Part shown: positions 45,890-56,937 of the stretch, piece by piece
How positions within the stretch are numbered: the first letter of the stretch is position 1
Layout of the letters: each line of letters begins with the position of its first letter
Program-made: the position numbers and the translations under genes
The notes under the pieces: model-generated
Seen by the model: the letters and a program-made list of their open reading frames with translations, nothing else
Database searches by the model: none
Told to the model about the DNA's origin: nothing
Assembly: GCA_940671915.1 (NCBI GenBank)
Contig: CALNVZ010000641.1
Location: 2,898,568-2,962,567 of the forward strand
Origin: Paracentrotus lividus
Lineage: Eukaryota; Echinodermata; Echinoidea; Camarodonta; Echinidae
DNA: 64,000 bases
Reading direction: 5' to 3'

Positions 45890-46400
45890 GGAAATAAGAA
45901 CATCACAAGATTTGAAGCGCATCGCCTTTCAACCCGCATAACAATGGCACACCAGAGATGTACTCCAGTATAGTGCCAATGTTCTTCAAACACTGGTTCA
46001 CAAGAAAGGCAATCGTAGCAATGAAGACATGACTTTATATTAAGGGTCTATAGCTCCGAATCACAACCCGGCGACATTGGTATCAGTTCTCCAGAGTATA
46101 ACAATCATGTCCAAGTTATAATGAACACCAAGAGATTCACAGAGCATGCCTTTTTCCAGTCGTCCTTGCAGATGTTCTTTAAAAACGTTGGTTTAGATGG
46201 AAGCAGTCATGGCAATGAAGTAATAACCTAGTTAGTGCCCTACCGCGGTGCCAGCATTCCTCTTCATCAGGTTCAGCGTGAGTACGTAGTCAAGGAAGAT
46301 CACATCATGGCTTAGGCTTATCCCAGATGGCTACATGGTGCAGTTCTGTACACGTTTACTGCCAAAAACAATGAGTGGCTGAAGCCCCCAGCTCGGCAGC
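45890..46400 (+). pseudogene. Decayed sequence shared with the 3' flank of DED locus B
   Basis: Fragments aaggcaatcgtagcaatgaa, gttctccagagtata and aacaccaagagattc correspond in order to aaggcaatcgtaacgatgaa, gtctccagagtata and gacaccaagagatgc downstream of locus B (56,117-56,230). The duplication that made A and B therefore extended beyond the coding exons. Confidence 0.5.
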
Positions 46401-48054
46401 TCTGCATTATGATGTGCTGTTTTTAATTTTATGAGTCAAATGAGAAAAGATGTATTAAGGTCGGTATATCAATTATATTCAGACTACACTGGCCTTTTGT
46501 TTAAGAAGTATAATAATGATTAATAGATTAATAGATTAATAGATTGAATAGATTTTTAGATTTTTAAGAAATCTTACAGAGAAATGAAACAAAGACAGTA
46601 ACTCTCAGGCCTACTAAAGAATGTGCGGACAGGTATTTGGATGAATGAATGCTATTTTCTGCCTGAAAGAGGGGGAAATTGTAAAATGTTCATCGTGAAA
46701 CCAGTTTTTTTTTTAAATGAAATAAAAAAAGTAGGGCCTACAAACAAAATATATATGGCGTATTAGTAAACAAATAAACAATTTCCACAAGTATGGGAAG
46801 GGCGAAAATAGCTATATCATAAGCCATTGCACGAAAACGAACATGCATATTAATGTATTCCCTATAATAAGCAATACTGACGCCGCGCAGTAGGACTGAG
46901 TCGTATTGCGCAAATCACAGCCCCAGCCTGAGCCAGTGGTTTTGCTCAGATCACAGCATGAGGGCGAGGTGGACTCGTATCGGGCCCTTTCTAGTTGATA
47001 TCGAATGGCCAGGATTGTATGAGGAAAAAAGACAACAAAAACAGGCTTTATTTATTTTATTCTTATAAACTTTCGCGCTAAGTTTCTCAATTCTGAATGA
47101 AATTTATTTCCAAAACCAAAAAGTGTTATTCATGCAATCCAATCAAACTTTGTAGAAATTTTTGTAAGTCTGATTTGCAGACGTGGTAATTTGAGGGTAT
47201 TTTGTTACTTTTAATGAAATATTGCTGCGCAGCTCTGATGTTGATCAGCTCGAATCATCACCTGGGGAAAATTTGAGGAATTTGTCTTTGTTGTGTAGTT
47301 GAATTATTTGGCATTGAGCCCCGGAAAGTGTTAAATTATTTCCTACTATTTCATAAAATAGTGTGTTGTCTTAATTGATCATCTCCCTCACGGGACCCTC
47401 GCCCCTCTACTCTCATTAGTCTCTGATTTGCTTATATATGAGTCTCATTCAACCAGTAAAGTCAGATTAATTAATTTGCACCCATATATATATAAAATTT
47501 GCCAGATACCAATAAGTTTGGTCTATTGGTAATCCCGCTGTTCCAACCTCTGATTATGTACTTCTTCTTCACATTCATCGATTCCTTTGCAGTTACCGTT
47601 TGTGTTTTTCGCTATTCTATGTTCTCTTGATTCTGCTTCTGCTCCGCAGAATGTATAGGTGGAAAGAAGGTTAGAATAATTTATAATTCTGATTGAACAT
47701 TTAGTTGATAAATTAAAAGTATTGGAAGTACTAAAAAATTCAGGTGACTGATTATAGCACTTAAGTGCAGTCACTATACGAGCACCCAGAAAGTAGCACT
47801 TCAGTTTTAGAGTGTGGGCCCCCAGTGAGTGTCTAATCAGGCTAGGTACGCCACTGGTGTCAGATTGGTCTTAGGTAGCTGTAGTGACGATTTATTCAAT
47901 GGAACAAAGGACCAATGGTATATCAGAGATAAATTATACAGTCAAGTAGAAATTGAAGTCCAAATTAAGAGCTTGTCCTTCTTTAATTCAATGATATTGA
48001 TTTTAGAACACTCTTTATCTTTTCTCGGCGGCAATGGATATAAGAACTAATATA
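46401..48054. other. Non-coding stretch
   Basis: No recognised exon or clear inverted repeat; AT-rich with scattered simple sequence. Confidence 0.35.
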
Positions 48055-48499
48055 TACAGGCTGTGTCAAATGAATGGTACAAGGGGAAAACATTTTTTTA
48101 TAGATATGAAGTTTAATCATAGCCTGCTATTGTTTGGCATTTTCATTAAAGCAGAAGATCAGCACTTTCACCTGCAATTTTTTTCATCACATTTGGTGTT
48201 TGTAATTTTTGAAATATGACTAGTTTTCTACAATCAAGAAATCCATTTTCGCACGGCGTTTTCCCGTGCCTTGTGTAAAGGTTTCGCATAATGGCCATCA
48301 AGTGCTCAATTCGATTTGTTCCTCGTCGCACAAAATTTGCATAACTTTTTTTGTTTTACGAAAGCAAATTATACAGAACAAAGCGCATCAGCAAGGAAAA
48401 TCTTTTGCTTTATTTTGGTACCGCATACACACATTATCTGAAATATTTCACACCTAAATAATTTCCGACTGTACCATTTTTTTTTTTACACAGACTGTA
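48055..48499. mobile_element. TACAG-ended element, copy 2
   Basis: Same sequence as 34,960-35,405 with scattered substitutions and indels, including tttgttcctcg-gcacaaaat and gcaaattatacagaacaaag. Ends tacaggctgtgtcaaatgaa and (inverted) tgtaccatttt...ctgta. Confidence 0.8.
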
Positions 48500-49610
48500 T
48501 ATATATAAGTAATGACAGATTGGCTGCATATACATTTGATTCATGAGGTGTTTGTTTTTGTTTTTATTTATCATCATAAACTCGAAATACTACATTTATG
48601 ATGCGCACAAGAGTAAAAACATTAAAATATAGAAACATGTTCAACAATGGGACAAACATATAGTACATGTATATTATTTACATTTCTCAACTTTTATGTG
48701 TGCAATGGTTTGTGAAAATGAGAGTAAAAGAGCATAGGCCTATGAAAGAACAGTTGTGATGAAATGAATATAGATAGGAAGAGCAGAATAGGTGGAAGTC
48801 AGAGAACGAGATTAAGAGAAAGAGACGTTAGAAAAATTCTATAGATGAACCTAGCGAACTCATGATTGGTAAGATCGCATTAATAAGACATAGGTCTTAG
48901 TGACGTACGCAGAACCAGTCTATGTAGTGCGGAGCAATCGCGATTTAAGCCAGACTTTGCTAAAGTTGGAGTAGGCGCACAAATAACTCTGACGTTATTC
49001 AATGTATCCCGTGTATACAGTTTTATGTAATTAGCCGTAATTTTGCGCAGGATCCTGTTCCACCCCGGAAACATCCGACCTTTCAGCTTGACTTGTTAAG
49101 CCGTAATAAATTTTGCGGATTCTACTCAAAAGCCATAAAACTGCGTTGAACAAAGGATGCGGGAAAGTGACACCTTTTGAATGGAGAAGGCGCCTTAGTA
49201 ATAAAATATTTGATTTGGTATAATTATGTAAAGAGAGAGAGAGAGGAGAGAGAAGAGAGAGAGAGAGAGAGAGGGTTGCTTGATTTTCTCTTATCAAAAT
49301 ATGGCGTCTAGCAGTGATATCACCCCACGGTTGTTACAACACTATAGAATTTTCGACATGAAAGTTGTCAAAAATGGGTTACATGGGCGACGGCTCACTG
49401 TACAAACAATGTACTCAGCAAAAGAACAATAATACAACATGATACCTGAATATATTAATACAAAAGTTTAAGGAAGTAACTTTTCAAAAATTGAAAGGTG
49501 ACGATCACCCATGCACCAACGGCGTAAATCCGTGTCGAGGAGTGGGGGGGATGAGCGAAATAATTGACAACTTGTAGCGATCTAGTGACACAAGGAACGT
49601 TTTTTAATAC
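48500..49610. other. Non-coding stretch
   Basis: Nothing recognised apart from a GA simple repeat at 49,228-49,275. Confidence 0.35.
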
Positions 49611-49619
49611 CTATATAGC

Positions 49620-50640
49620 AGTGGCGGCGGGACGATTTGAGAGGGAGGGGTGCGAAATAAAAGTTGTCTTTGAATTTATGCTTTTGCTTACGGCTGCCTT
49701 AATTACTCTTCAGTTTAGTAATGAAAAAATAATGGCGAGCGCGAAGCGCGAGCCGAAAATTTTTAAGCCTAAAAGTTGGAGATATTTGTGCATTATATAC
49801 TTCCTACTTATAGTATCAGCGAGCGCGAAGCGCGAGCCGAAAAATTTTAAGCTGCAAATGGATATGTTTGTGTATTAAAGGTTCCTATATTAGTATCCGC
49901 GAGCGCGAAAAAAAAACACAACCAAAAACAAAAATATATAATAGAGCAGCGGAATGGATTTGAAAATGGGGGTCTCGATAAAAAAGGGCACTTTTTTTCT
50001 GAAAAGGGGACACTTAGATCAAAGGGCATAGATCCTAAAAGAGAAAGCGAGGGAAACGGAAAAAATTGTCTGCCTTGATTACTGTTTATTTTAGTAATTG
50101 AAAAAAGTAATGCGTCAGCGAGAGCGCGATCCGAAAATTTTAAGATAAAGGTTGATATATTTGTGCATTGTAGTTGCTATTTATTATCAGCGAGCGCGAA
50201 GCGCGAGCCAAATTTTTTAGTTGTGAATTGATTTGTTTGTGCATTAAAGGTCCTGTACAGTATCCGGCGAGCGCGAAAAAAACAACAAAAAAAAACAGAA
50301 CAAAAACGTACAGTAGAGGCCGCGTAACGGATTTGAAAGTGGGGTTTCGATGGAAAAAAGGGGCAGCTTTTTCTGAAATGGGGGACACTTTAGATCAGAG
50401 GCATAGACCTAAAGAGAAATGTATTCAGAGAGGGAGGGGGTACGAAGAAAAAAAATTTCTTTGAATGTATGCTTTTAAGAATCATAATGGCTGCCCTGAT
50501 TCCTGTTCATTTTAGTAATAAAAAAAGTAATGCGAGCCGAAGTTTTTAAGCAAAAAATTGGAGATGTAATTTGGGCAGTAAAATCCTATTTAGTATCAGC
50601 GAGAGCGAATTGCGAGCCGAAAATTTAGTATTCATTTAGA
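49620..50640. repeat. About 400-bp tandem repeat carrying GCGAGCGCGAAGCGCGAGCC
   Basis: Three degenerate units start near 49,660, 50,060 and 50,445. Each has ggctgcc-tgatta, ttttagtaat-aaaaaagtaatg and the palindromic gcgagcgcgaagcgcgagcc followed by gaaaattttaag. Within units the GCGAGCGCGAAGCGCGAGCC block itself recurs (49,736, 49,819, 49,900, 50,189, 50,597). Confidence 0.75.
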
Positions 50641-50976
50641 AGATACATTTTACATGCTTTGTTAAATACAGCGACAGAAAACAAATCCACAATCTTTGCT
50701 ATAAAAGTTTGTGGTGTAGCAGGCCCGCAAGCCCTCCACCAAACTAGCCCGCACACAAAGCACATTGTCAACAAGCCCTTTCCTAAGGTTGTCCCCAAAA
50801 CGAGGGCAATTGGATCCAACCTTTTATACTTAGGTTACTGTTTGTTACTAATTGCGAGGTCGCATAGCGACCGAGCAGAAAAATTTGGGGTTTTGGAGTA
50901 AAACAGAAGCATTTTTTTTAGTATTGAAGCGCTATTTTTACTACTAACACAGTTACCAGGGTATTTTTTTTTTTCA

Positions 50977-51823
50977 NNNNNNNNNNNNNNNNNNNNNNNN
51001 NNNNNNNNNNNNNNNNNNNNNNNNNNNNNNNNNNNNNNNNNNNNNNNNNNNNNNNNNNNNNNNNNNNNNNNNNNNNNNNNNNNNNNNNNNNNNNNNNNNN
51101 NNNNNNNNNNNNNNNNNNNNNNNNNNNNNNNNNNNNNNNNNNNNNNNNNNNNNNNNNNNNNNNNNNNNNNNNNNNNNNNNNNNNNNNNNNNNNNNNNNNN
51201 NNNNNNNNNNNNNNNNNNNNNNNNNNNNNNNNNNNNNNNNNNNNNNNNNNNNNNNNNNNNNNNNNNNNNNNNNNNNNNNNNNNNNNNNNNNNNNNNNNNN
51301 NNNNNNNNNNNNNNNNNNNNNNNNNNNNNNNNNNNNNNNNNNNNNNNNNNNNNNNNNNNNNNNNNNNNNNNNNNNNNNNNNNNNNNNNNNNNNNNNNNNN
51401 NNNNNNNNNNNNNNNNNNNNNNNNNNNNNNNNNNNNNNNNNNNNNNNNNNNNNNNNNNNNNNNNNNNNNNNNNNNNNNNNNNNNNNNNNNNNNNNNNNNN
51501 NNNNNNNNNNNNNNNNNNNNNNNNNNNNNNNNNNNNNNNNNNNNNNNNNNNNNNNNNNNNNNNNNNNNNNNNNNNNNNNNNNNNNNNNNNNNNNNNNNNN
51601 NNNNNNNNNNNNNNNNNNNNNNNNNNNNNNNNNNNNNNNNNNNNNNNNNNNNNNNNNNNNNNNNNNNNNNNNNNNNNNNNNNNNNNNNNNNNNNNNNNNN
51701 NNNNNNNNNNNNNNNNNNNNNNNNNNNNNNNNNNNNNNNNNNNNNNNNNNNNNNNNNNNNNNNNNNNNNNNNNNNNNNNNNNNNNNNNNNNNNNNNNNNN
51801 NNNNNNNNNNNNNNNNNNNNNNN
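50977..51823. other. Assembly gap (847 N)
   Basis: Run of N. Open frames drawn across it on the minus strand are artefacts. Confidence 0.99.
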
Positions 51824-51959
51824 ATTTTGTAGGTAGTGTCCAGTGGCCGCATAGCGTGATTAGACACAATACTTACGGGGGGCGTACTATTGTTTGTGCA
51901 TATCATGCGCGTATTCTGGGGGGCTTTACGGGCCCGGGCCCACCGGGCGGGCGCGGCAG

Positions 51960-52170
51960 GGGGGCGCCGAAAAGAGGAAGAAAAGGAAAGAAAAAAAAGG
52001 AAGAAGAAAAAAGGAGAAAAAAAAAGGGAGAAAGGGAAGAAAGGGTGAGAAAGAGGAAGGGAAAAAAGGGGGAAAAGAGGAAGGAAAAAAAAAAAAAAAA
52101 AAAAAAAAAGAAGAAGAGAGAGAGAGAGAGAGAGAGAGAGGAAGGGATAAAAGGAGAGGGGGAAGGGGGC
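51960..52170. repeat. Purine-rich (AG/A) tract
   Basis: Near-pure A/G on the plus strand, including A25 and (AG)n. It gives Lys/Glu/Arg-rich frames that are compositional only. Confidence 0.9.
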
Positions 52171-52194
52171 GCCCTTAAAAAATGGGGGGGGGGA

Positions 52195-53300
52195 GCGCCA
52201 AATCGACAGTAAAACTAAGGGGCTCCAAATTGACCTTAAACTTAGGGGCGCCAAATCGACCTTAAAATTAGGGGGGGGGGGGCGCAAATCGACCTTAAAT
52301 TTAGGGGGCGCCAAATCGACAGTAAACTAAGGGGCGCCCAAATTGACCTTAAACTTAGGGGCGCCCAAATCGACCTTAGGGGCCTCCAAATCGACAGTAA
52401 ACTAAGGGGCGCTAATGACTTGAAATTAGGGGGGGGGGGGGCCAAATCGACCTTTAAATTTAGGGGGGCGCCAAATCGACAGTAAACTAAGGGGCGCCAA
52501 ATTGACCTTAAACTTAGGGGCACCAAATCGACCTTAAATTTAGGGCTCCAAAATCGACAGTAAACTAAGGGGCGTCAAATTGACTTTAAAATTATAGGGC
52601 GCGCCAAATCGACTTTAAATTTTAGGGGGGGCCAAATCGACCTTTAATTTAGGGGGGCGCCAAATCGACAGTAAACTAAGGGTGCCAAATCGACCTTAAA
52701 TCTTAGGGGCGCCAAATCGACCTTAAATTTAGGGGCTCCAAATCGACAGTAAACTAAGGGGCGCCAAATTGACTTTAAACTTATAGGCGAGACAAATCGA
52801 CTTTAAATTTAGGGGGGCCAATCGACCTTTAATTTAGGGGGGGGCGCCCAAATCGACAGTAAACTAAGGGGTGCCAAATCGACCTTAAAACTGGGCGCCA
52901 AATTGAAAAAGGGGGAGGGGAAGGGGTGCCCTTAAAAAAAAATTAGGGGGCCCAAATCGACAGTGAACTAAGCAACGCCAATAAACTTAGGGGTGCCGAA
53001 TGGACCTTAAACTAAGGGGCGCCAAATCGACCGTAAAATTTAGGGGCTCCATATCGACAGTAAACTAAGGGCGCCAAAAATATGACTTATAAACGTTTAT
53101 TTAGGGGGCGCCAAAATCTGACCTTTAAATTTAGGAGGGGCGCCAAATCGACCTTTAATTTAGGGGGCGCCAAATCGACAGTAAACTAAGGGGTGCCAGA
53201 TTGACCTTTAAACTTAGGGGCGCCAAATCGACCTTAAAATTTAGGGGCGCGCAAATCGACAGTATAAAGGGGTGCCAGATTGAACTTAAAACTTAGGTTG
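52195..53300. repeat. GGCGCC minisatellite with higher-order structure, about 1.1 kb
   Basis: About 40 units of 24-30 bases. Three variants recur: A aaatcgacagtaaactaagg, B aaattgaccttaaacttagg, C aaatcgaccttaaatttagg, each followed by ggcgcc or ctcc. The order is commonly A-B-C-C, giving a super-unit of roughly 105-130 bases. G-run length varies. No coding potential. Confidence 0.9.
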
Positions 53301-53430
53301 TTTCCATTTCTTTCTTGAAAACTGGGGGGGATGTTTGTACAGGCCATCCCCCCCTCCTCAAAATCTGGGGGGGATGTATCCCCCCATCCCCCCCCCGGGA
53401 TTTACGCCCGTGCCATGCACGGAATATTTG

Positions 53431-54094
53431 TAGGGGAAGGTGCACGGGGCATAACGGACCACGTAACTTCAAGTGGCTTCTGTGACGTCACAGATAGGAG
53501 CAAGACTATAAAAATGATATATCCTTGACGAGTTCTTATTGAAGTTTGATAAACAATCGATCAATAATTCTCATCTCTTTCATACTTCCGGCAAAATGAA
53601 GCTGAAAAAATATCGGAAAAGGTCCGTTTTGCCCCACTAGTGGGGCAAAATTGACCCCGTGCATATTTTGTTGGGGCAAAATGGTACCCTATTATGGGGT
53701 ACCGTTTTGCCCCGTAAGAAATAATCAACTCCTGGGGACTGATTTGTCAAAATTTGTTCAAGTTGGCAAAATAAATGTACTTTTGGAAGTCTCCAGAAGG
53801 GATGCGAGCACACCAAATTCTCCCCAGGGTCAGCCAAATTATGGTCCTTTTTGCCCCACACCATTGGGTTCCATTTTGCCCCAAGCAGAAATACCCTACA
53901 TCAGAGGGGTACAAATTTTTGAATGGCACCCCCCTCTGTAGGTATTGATTTTTTTCGATGAAACTTCAGTGGTAAATTGGTGCAGCAATGCCTCATTTAC
54001 TGCAATACATTTTATAGAAAGAAATACTTTTGATGTCAAGCTATGAGAAAGTTCCGTTTTGCCCCTAGGGTCCGTTATGCCCCACCTTCCCCTA
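53431..54094. mobile_element. About 660-bp element with TAGGGGAAGGTG...GGGGCATAACGGACC ends
   Basis: taggggaaggtgcacggggc and ataacggacc at the left are the reverse complement, with small changes, of ggtccgttatgccccacctt and cccct at the right. Internal gttttgcccca/tggggcaaaa copies occur in both orientations. Ends directly upstream of DED locus B. Confidence 0.8.
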
Positions 54095-54292
54095 TAAACG
54101 GTAGAGGGAACAATAGATTGACGTTGTGTGTTCTGTATAGTAGCTATTGCATTAGATTGCTCTGTGTCTCAAATAGATTTGTCTTGACATGTTGTGAAAT
54201 GAATCTGCCAAAGATTGCAGGGAATTACAGATACATTTGCGAATTGCTTGGACTTCCCCGGGGACTTCCCTTGACTGCTAAATCTGATCAAA

Positions 54293-54912
54293 ATGTTGAT
54301 TGCCCCTGCATCAGAAGACAGTTCTTCCTCTTCGGGACACTCTCCTGTCTTGCTTCGATCACCAAGGAGTGTTCGGCACAACCTACGCTCGTTGCTTTAC
54401 TCGGTAGCTGAAAATCTCAACAGTGAGGATCTGATGAAACTCCTATTTCTTACTTCTGACGTGATCCGATCTAAACATGAAAAGGAAAAGATTAAATCTT
54501 CTGGTTCTGCACTAGATCTCTTTGAAGTGCTTTTAGAGAGGGATGCCTTAAATGATGACAACATCAGTGTTCTTTTCGATCTTCTCTCGAAAATTAGGAG
54601 ATTTGACGTCATGAAAAGGGCAAAGATCAGATGGGGTAAATATAAGTTGTAATCGAAACGTTCACTGTTAGAAACGATTACTTTCGACCCGTTTATGATT
54701 GTATTTACGAAGATGATGATGCAGATTTAGGCCAAATGTCAGTTTTATAGTTTTTGTTTTAAATTATTGCTATTATATTATTTTAAAGAAACATTGTCAC
54801 AACAAGAACACTCTTGAGGATTAGGGAATATTTTTCTACGATTGTCATTTCAACGTTTAAAGGGCAGTTATTTTGACAAAATTGGTTCCTCATACGCCCT
54901 GTCTGTGAACAA

Positions 54913-54948
<36 letters not shown>

Positions 54949-55557
54949 TTCTGTAGAATTGAACATGTTGCGACATTTTTTAAATACGATTTCTTGTATT
55001 CAACAGATCTATTACAAAGACAGCCAAACCCTGTGGCTCGGCACACAACAAACACAGAATTCCCTCCACCACGTCCATCTAAGTTGTCTACTCCTGGTTT
55101 ACCTGGTGTCTCAGAACCTCAACATGCCTCACGAGCCAGCAAGAAACGGGACAGTGACGGAAATGTCCAAAGAAAGAGACGACAGTTTGAGAGCATTTCT
55201 CGTTATCGAGTTTTTCCAAAATACACAACGGCATCTTACATTGACTGGGACGACGAAGAGGTCCAGGAACTTTTGGCAGAACCATTTCGAGAAAGGAGCA
55301 CCCCTCTCTCCAGGAACCATGGAGTTCTTTGGCATGGCAACAGCTTCGGATACAGTCGCAAGGCCTTGCGTCATTTTCTAACTCAAAGCGTTGCCATCGA
55401 AGGCATAACCTCTTTTAAGGGTCCTAACTCTCTTTTGACAACCCCAATGCACCGGGTTCAGTGTCCCCTGATGAGGACATTTCCTCTTTTAAGGGTCCCA
55501 AATCTCTTTGTGACAACCCAACTGCATTGGGTTCAGTGTCTCCAGATGAAGACATAA
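54293..55557 (+). CDS. Death-effector-domain protein, locus B (two exons 54,293-54,635 and 55,007-55,557)
   Basis: Start: ATG 54,293 has an in-frame TGA 21 bases upstream. Exon 1 ends at 54,635 (gtaaat) and joins exon 2 (after ttcaacag, 55,007) in frame; as read, 297 aa. Residues about 30-107 form a DED: LRSLLYSVAENLNSEDLMKL then LFLTSDVI, LDLFEVLLERDAL, ISVLFDLLSKIRRFD. The acidic residue in helix 2 and an RFDV in place of the canonical RxDL are visible. DEDs self-associate in FADD/caspase-8-type apoptosis and immune signalling. After a basic linker comes a conserved segment (YIDWDDEEVQELLAEPF, HGVLWHGNSFGYSRKAL) that I do not recognise. At about 55,432 the first 75-base repeat lacks one T of a T run, so the frame leaves the repeat frame and stops at 55,557. 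DED call confident by pattern; cellular role unknown. Confidence 0.75.
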
Positions 55558-55952
55558 CTTCTTTTAAGAGTCCTGACTTTCTTTTTGACAACCCAACTGC
55601 ATCGGGTTCAGTGTCTCCAGATGAGGACATAACTTCTTTTAAGAGTCCTAATTCTCTTCTTGACAACCCAACTGCATCGGGTTCAGTAACTCCAGATGAG
55701 GACATAACTTCTTTTAAGGGTCCTAATTCTCTTTTTGACAACCCAACTTCATCGGGTTCAGTGTCTCCAGATGAGGACATAACTTCTTTTAAGGGTCCTC
55801 ACTCTCTTCTTTACAACCCAACTGCACCGAGTTCAGTGTCTCTAAGTGGTTCTAACTTTCTTTGTGACAACTCAACTGCACCGGTTTCAGTGTCCCAAGA
55901 TGGTCTTAACTTTCTTATTGACAACCCAACTGCATTGGATTCAGTGTGTTAA
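55404..55952 (+). repeat. 25-residue (75-bp) coding tandem repeats of DED locus B
   Basis: Units of the form DITSFKGPNSLFDNPTASGS plus VSPDE, at least five full (55,465-55,840) and two or three shortened, open to TAA at 55,950-55,952. The repeats stay open in one frame over about 490 bases, with mostly third-position and conservative changes, which suggests selection on the protein. They continue the locus B protein only if the T-run shift near 55,432 is a consensus error or is bypassed. Decayed units go on to about 56,200. Confidence 0.8.
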
Positions 55953-56937
55953 GTTGAAGAAATAACCTCTTTCAAGGGTCCTTACTCTCTTTCTTAACCC
56001 CACTGCATTGGGTTTAGTGTCTTTACAGAACGTCCATAAATAATTGGACACCAAGAGATGATGCAACTAACTAACTAACTGGTGCAAATGATGTCCAAAC
56101 TCTGTGTCAAAATAAAGGCAATCGTAACGATGAAGGTATAACCTCTTTTAAGTGTCATAACTTTCTTTTTTTAGCAACCCAGGTTCTGTGTCTCCAGAGT
56201 ATATGCACAAGTTTTCGGACACCAAGAGATGCTAACTTGTGCAGATAACATTGAAAAGTTGGTTTCCAATGAAGGCAGTCGTGACAATAACCTCGTTTAA
56301 GTTTCCAAACCCTGTTAGTGTTACCGAAAACCCGGCCACTGCATGCGGCATCGGATTTGGTGTCTTCAGAATATGTCAAATTGATTGTACAAAAACATGA
56401 CAAATGCCCGTATTCACAAAGGTGTACTTAGCTAAGCCATGGATGATCTGTTGTTTAACTATGGTTAGCCAAATGTGACAAATCTGAAGTTCCTTACACC
56501 TGGATTCTGGATACTGGATTCTGGAATCGTGCTTTAACGGTTAAGGAAACTTTAGTACCTATCATTCTCAAGCAGTTTTTAATAATTTCAGCACCAAAAA
56601 TTATGATAATTCGAACTTATCGAGATTGTGTCATATTTAGCTACCCATAGTTAAACCATAGACTTAGGAGGAACCATGGTTCAACCACAGATTTAAGCTG
56701 TTTTAACTTAGTAACAGAACAATTCTCCAGATATAACCAATGCAGATGATATGGACGACGTTCAAATCGAGTTTTAAATGGTGGGCCACTACAGCCATGG
56801 CAATTAACACATGACCTCATTCAACATGTTACTGTCCTTACTCCTGACGCCGAATAACGTCTCAGGAGAACATTGTCCAGGAATATTAAACTTACTACAA
56901 AACGATACAGAATAAGAAATATATATACAGTGGTGGC
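55953..56937 (+). other. Decayed repeat units and non-coding 3' flank of locus B
   Basis: Frame-broken copies of the 75-base unit at 55,955-56,025 and 56,131-56,205, then a caccaagagatgc-type sequence also seen near locus A. Beyond 56,400 a foldback of taaccatagttaaac-like motifs is weakly visible and no gene is seen. Confidence 0.45.

Noticed and set aside
51856..52212. Lys/Glu/Arg-rich frames that look like a charged protein
   Set aside because: Pure A/G simple sequence; every frame of such a tract is open.
50835..52314. Minus-strand frames of 344 and 446 aa
   Set aside because: Most of each is the 847-N gap, and the rest is purine-tract and minisatellite composition.
52195..53300. CRISPR-like array (regular short units)
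   Set aside because: Units are contiguous variants of one sequence without unique spacers, in an animal genome; it is a minisatellite.
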